A DNA stretch of 64,000 bases from positions 163,464 to 227,463 of the forward strand of contig JAUQQC010000003.1 of the NCBI GenBank assembly GCA_030550025.1. The letters are read 5' to 3'. Position numbers and translations under genes: made by a program. The DNA comes from Acidobacteriota bacterium. Its GTDB lineage: Bacteria > Acidobacteriota > Blastocatellia > HR10. Below, piece by piece: positions 60,787 to 64,000 of this stretch (position 1 is its first letter; every line of letters starts with the position of its first letter). The notes under the pieces were generated by a model. It searched no databases. It worked only from the letters and a program-made list of their open reading frames with translations, and was not told the DNA's origin.

Positions 60787-62090
60787 TGAGCGAGCGGTCG
60801 GACACCCCACTTCTACGAGCGATCGGCCGATGGAGCCTCGCGGCGCTCGTCCTCAATTCCATCATCGGGAGTGGGATCTTTGGCCTCCCTTCGATCGTCG
60901 CCGGACTGGTCGGAACCTGGAGTCCTTTCGCCTACCTCCTCACGGCGATGGGGATGGGCCTGATCATGGCCTGTTTCGCCGAGGTCGCTTCGCGTTTCAC
61001 AGCGGCCGGAGGCCCGTACCTGTACGCGCGAGAGGCCTTCGGCCCGTTCATCGGCATGCAGATCGGGTGGCTCACGTGGTTGGTCCGAATCACGGCCGCT
61101 GCGGCCAACGCCAATCTCTTCGTCATCTACCTAGCGGAATTCTGGCCACCGGCCGACGACCCGTTCCCGCGCGCGCTTCTTCTGACGCTGCTCATCGGCG
61201 GACTCGCTGCTGTGAATTATCGCGGAGTGCGCACCGGCGCTCAAGTGAGCAACGTCTTCGCCGTTTTGAAGCTCGTCCCACTGCTGCTCTTCATCGGTCT
61301 GGGGCTCCTCTTCATGAGACCGATCGAGGCTCGTCCCGTGACGCTCTCGGTCGAGGCGTGGTTGCACGCCGTGCTCGTGCTCGTGTACGCCTATGGAGGC
61401 TTTGAGGCCGCGCTCTTGCCAATGGCGGAAGCGAGGAATCCCCAGCGAGACGCCCCCTTTGCGCTCTTCGTCGCACTGGTGATGGTCACGACGATCTTCA
61501 CACTCATTCAAGTGGTCGTCATGAGCGCTCTGCCAGACGCCGCGCGCACGGAGCGCCCGCTCGCTGCCGCAGCGCGCGCGTTCTCAGGCGCATGGGGGGC
61601 CGGGATGATCAGTGCGGGCGCGCTCATCTCGGTCTATGGGTACCTCAGCTCGATGATGCTGAACGCGCCACGGTTGACGTTCGCCCTGGCCGAACGTGGT
61701 GACTTCCCGGACGTTTTCGCCGCCGTTCACCCCCGATTTCGCACGCCACATATCTCGATCGTGGTCTTCGCGCTCCTGACATGGGGATTAGCATTGGCCG
61801 GCACTTTCGCCTGGAATGTCATGCTCTCAGCCGTCGCGCGCCTTTTCACGTACGCCTCGACATGCCTGGCGCTCATCGTTCTGAGACGGAAGGGGCGCGA
61901 AGAGCCCGCATTTCGACTCCCGCACGGACCGCTTCTCGCCATCCTCGCGCTCGCTTTCTCCACGGTCCTAGTGACCCGCATGGGGCGCGGAGAAGTGATC
62001 GTATTGATCCTGACCTCTCTGCTCGCTCTAGCGAATTGGTTCTGGCGCACTCAGCGCGAGCGGCGGCAGGCACGCGTTCTCTCCCCATAA
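60786..62090 (+). CDS. APC-superfamily amino-acid/polyamine permease
   Basis: A 434-residue membrane transporter from ATG 60786 in the TGATG overlap; the upstream frame is a shadow. It has about 12 helices; helix 1 carries the APC substrate-site signature LAALVLNSIIGSGIFGLPS and helix 3 the sequence AGGPYLYAREAFGPFIGMQIGWLTWL. It imports or exchanges amino acids or amines by proton or substrate antiport. Co-translation with the oxidoreductase suggests that amino-acid or amine uptake and its oxidation may be linked. Convergent with argS, 3 bases away. Confidence 0.9.
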   Translation: MSERSDTPLLRAIGRWSLAALVLNSIIGSGIFGLPSIVAGLVGTWSPFAYLLTAMGMGLIMACFAEVASRFTAAGGPYLYAREAFGPFIGMQIGWLTWLVRITAAAANANLFVIYLAEFWPPADDPFPRALLLTLLIGGLAAVNYRGVRTGAQVSNVFAVLKLVPLLLFIGLGLLFMRPIEARPVTLSVEAWLHAVLVLVYAYGGFEAALLPMAEARNPQRDAPFALFVALVMVTTIFTLIQVVVMSALPDAARTERPLAAAARAFSGAWGAGMISAGALISVYGYLSSMMLNAPRLTFALAERGDFPDVFAAVHPRFRTPHISIVVFALLTWGLALAGTFAWNVMLSAVARLFTYASTCLALIVLRRKGREEPAFRLPHGPLLAILALAFSTVLVTRMGRGEVIVLILTSLLALANWFWRTQRERRQARVLSP

Positions 62091-62093
62091 GGC

Positions 62094-64000
62094 TCACATG
62101 CGCTCAGGGACCTCGATGCCCAAAAGATCCAGCGCGCGCACCAAGCGCTCGCACACGGCCTCGGTGATGGCGAGATAGACCTCGCGCTTGAGCGGATCGC
62201 CCTCGCTCAGGATGTGATAACCATGATAGAAGTTATTAAAGCGCTGAGCGAGCTGGAAAGCATATTTCGCGAGGATCGCCGGTTCATATCCCTCGCATGC
62301 CTGACGGACGAACTCCTCAAACCGCGCGGCGAAGTAAAGCAACGTCCATAGGTCATCGCGCGCGTTCAAGAGACGATTGATCTCGGCCACGTGCTCCGGC
62401 CCCAATGGACGTCGCTCTATTTCCGCTTCCTGAAGCTTCCGAAAGATGCTGCGCGCGCGCACGACAGCATATTGGATGTAGGGGCCGGTCTCCCCTTCAA
62501 AGGAGAGCGCTTCAGCGAAATCGAAAGCGATGGCCGTCGTCCGCGTGTACTTGAGCAGGAAATAGCGCAACGCGCCGACGGCGATCTGATGAGCCAGGTG
62601 CCGCGCTTCGGCGTCGGAGAGTTCGGGATGCCGAGCGCGCACTTCCAAAAGCGCTTTCTCCTCGAGCTTCGCGATGAGATCATCGGCCTTCACCCCAAGA
62701 CCGCGCCGCCCCGACATGCTGATCTGCTGTCGTTCCAATTCTTCCGGCGACAGCTCGATCCCAAGCTCCAAACACGCCCGAGGGGTCAGGGTCACCTTCT
62801 CGTAGGCGATATGCGCGCTTCGTTCGACGCGTGGATCAGGAACTAAGGCGCGAACGGCCTCCTTCACGAACTTCTGCAAGTACGTCTGCTCCGACCCGAT
62901 CACGCTCAGATAGGCCGATCCGTGTCCGAATTCCGGATGCGCTTCCTCCGTAGGCTCGGTCGTCGTGATCCACGTCGTGTGCCCATTCGAATATCGGCGA
63001 AAAGGCCGATAGCTGAAGTCCACATCCAATCGTCCGAGCTTCCAGAGATGATACGCGATATCCTTCGCCGTGTAGACGACCGTCCCGTCGGAGCGAACGA
63101 GCACCTTTCCGTCTTCCTCCGGCGCACTATTCTCGCCTTCCGAGGGCAAGCGCATCACCCAACACCCCCGATTCTTCCCCTCAGTCTCGTAGGTGACCAA
63201 TCCGGCAGACTTGAGCAGTTCGAAGGCCCGATCCCAAAATTTCAGATGAAGGATCTCGCTCTCGCGGGGAAGCACATCGTAGTAGATGCCGAGGCGCTCG
63301 ACCGTATCCAACTGGGCGTTGAGCACACGCATGGAAACATACTCGGCCAGCTCAGCCGTCGGATTGCCGCCCTCTTCGATCTCACTGAGCGTTTGGCGCC
63401 GAAGCGCCAAAGCCGTCGGGTCTTCGTCGTACCATGCCGTCACCCGCGCGTACAAATCCCAGCAATAGTGATCGAATTTTCCCGGGATCGCTTCGATCTC
63501 CGCTCGGCCTTTCTTCTCCAAATACTTGAAGCCGACAATGACATCAGCCACCTGAACGCCAGTGTTGTCAATGTAGTTGTGGACCTCAACGCGCGCTCCA
63601 CTGTGGCGCAACAATCGAACCAAGGCATCACCGAGAACTGCATTCCGCAGATGTCCGATATGCGCCGCCTTATTGGGATTGATGCTCGTGTGCTCGACGA
63701 TGATCTTCTCCCCGGACGGCTCCGGGGGAGGCTCCGGCTGCCGAAGTCCCAATAGCAGGCGTGCCCGGTCGAGGAAGACGTTGATATACCCCGCCCCGGC
63801 GACCTCGACACGAGCGATCTCCTCCGTCGGCGGCAGAGAAGCAGCAATCGCCTCAGCCAACGCTCGTGGATTCGGCCTCGGTCCAGTACGTTCCCTAAGC
63901 TTCCGCGCGAGTTGAAATGCAACGGGAAAGGCCAAATCCCCGTACTCAACCTGCGGCGGGACTTCGATGGGGATCTCTCCCAACGCGAGATCGAACCGCT
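62094..64000 (-). CDS. argS: Arginyl-tRNA synthetase (N-terminus off the right edge)
   Basis: The open minus-strand frame runs through the right edge, so the gene is partial: codons RFDLALGEIPIEVPPQVEYGDLA cross the internal TTG at 63983 and match the Add1/tRNA-recognition N-domain. The class I motif PNKAAHIGHLRNAVLGD (HIGH), the KMSKS-like MSGRRGLGVKADDLI and the C-terminal DALR domain (YAFQLAQRFNNFYHGYHIL) are present. Charges tRNA-Arg with arginine. Ends PERM at 62094, 3 bases from the permease stop. Confidence 0.95.
   Translation of the reverse strand, partial: RFDLALGEIPIEVPPQVEYGDLAFPVAFQLARKLRERTGPRPNPRALAEAIAASLPPTEEIARVEVAGAGYINVFLDRARLLLGLRQPEPPPEPSGEKIIVEHTSINPNKAAHIGHLRNAVLGDALVRLLRHSGARVEVHNYIDNTGVQVADVIVGFKYLEKKGRAEIEAIPGKFDHYCWDLYARVTAWYDEDPTALALRRQTLSEIEEGGNPTAELAEYVSMRVLNAQLDTVERLGIYYDVLPRESEILHLKFWDRAFELLKSAGLVTYETEGKNRGCWVMRLPSEGENSAPEEDGKVLVRSDGTVVYTAKDIAYHLWKLGRLDVDFSYRPFRRYSNGHTTWITTTEPTEEAHPEFGHGSAYLSVIGSEQTYLQKFVKEAVRALVPDPRVERSAHIAYEKVTLTPRACLELGIELSPEELERQQISMSGRRGLGVKADDLIAKLEEKALLEVRARHPELSDAEARHLAHQIAVGALRYFLLKYTRTTAIAFDFAEALSFEGETGPYIQYAVVRARSIFRKLQEAEIERRPLGPEHVAEINRLLNARDDLWTLLYFAARFEEFVRQACEGYEPAILAKYAFQLAQRFNNFYHGYHILSEGDPLKREVYLAITEAVCERLVRALDLLGIEVPERM

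Overview
The window is about 60% GC bacterial chromosome, densely coded on both strands. No rRNA, tRNA, CRISPR array, prophage or intact insertion sequence was found. The two long outer-membrane receptors with an N-terminal carboxypeptidase-regulatory-like domain (Oar type), the AroD-AroE fusion, the many secreted amidohydrolases and S41 peptidases and the Tad pilus locus together suggest an Acidobacteriota-like Gram-negative, possibly thermophilic. This placement is inference from gene style, not from a marker phylogeny.

Layout, left to right. 1-498 is the edge of a diacylglycerol-kinase-family lipid kinase. 939-3312 is a compact heavy-metal island: a MerR regulator coupled to a 58-residue exported Cys-rich peptide, then a MerR fragment that keeps only its DNA-binding part, a well-formed MerR-type promoter, a MerT protein fused to two metal-binding HMA domains, and a CopZ-like [2Fe-2S] metallochaperone. 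3431-13375 is one long minus-strand Tad/Flp pilus locus, read as flp, two TadE pseudopilins, cpaB, secretin, tadZ, tadA, tadB, tadC, a 47-residue membrane protein, DUF192 and a TPR protein; no prepilin peptidase is in the window. 13688-22631 holds housekeeping and metabolic genes (metallophosphoesterase, amidohydrolase, SDR, DUF309, gyrA, PP2C phosphatase, a Cys/Met-metabolism PLP enzyme).

22628-23200 is the most striking gene: an exported peroxiredoxin whose peroxidatic residue is encoded by an in-frame TGA, followed by a hairpin of the shape expected of a bacterial SECIS, so it is read as a selenoprotein. Next are an elongation factor P without Lys or Arg at its loop tip, a DevCAB-like ABC exporter, a half-size TauE/SafE protein and a D-aminoacylase. 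29595-35458 encodes a lipoprotein-like substrate-binding protein translationally coupled to a hybrid histidine kinase, then a second kinase with an N-terminal receiver; no transporter genes accompany the binding protein, so it may be a sensor input.

35468-44837 is a mostly minus-strand run: ThrB, the AroDE fusion, an aminotransferase, a DsbD-type thiol reductase, a LolA-like secreted protein and an S41 peptidase, with a plus-strand 5'-nucleotidase C-terminal-domain protein inside it. 44992-62090 contains a sulfotransferase, two TonB-dependent receptors, a secreted small protein, DUF1015, a seven-unit coiled-coil protein with a nuclease-like C-terminus, CtpA, a CoA-binding protein, a PYROXD2-like FAD oxidoreductase and an amino-acid permease. 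The window ends inside argS.
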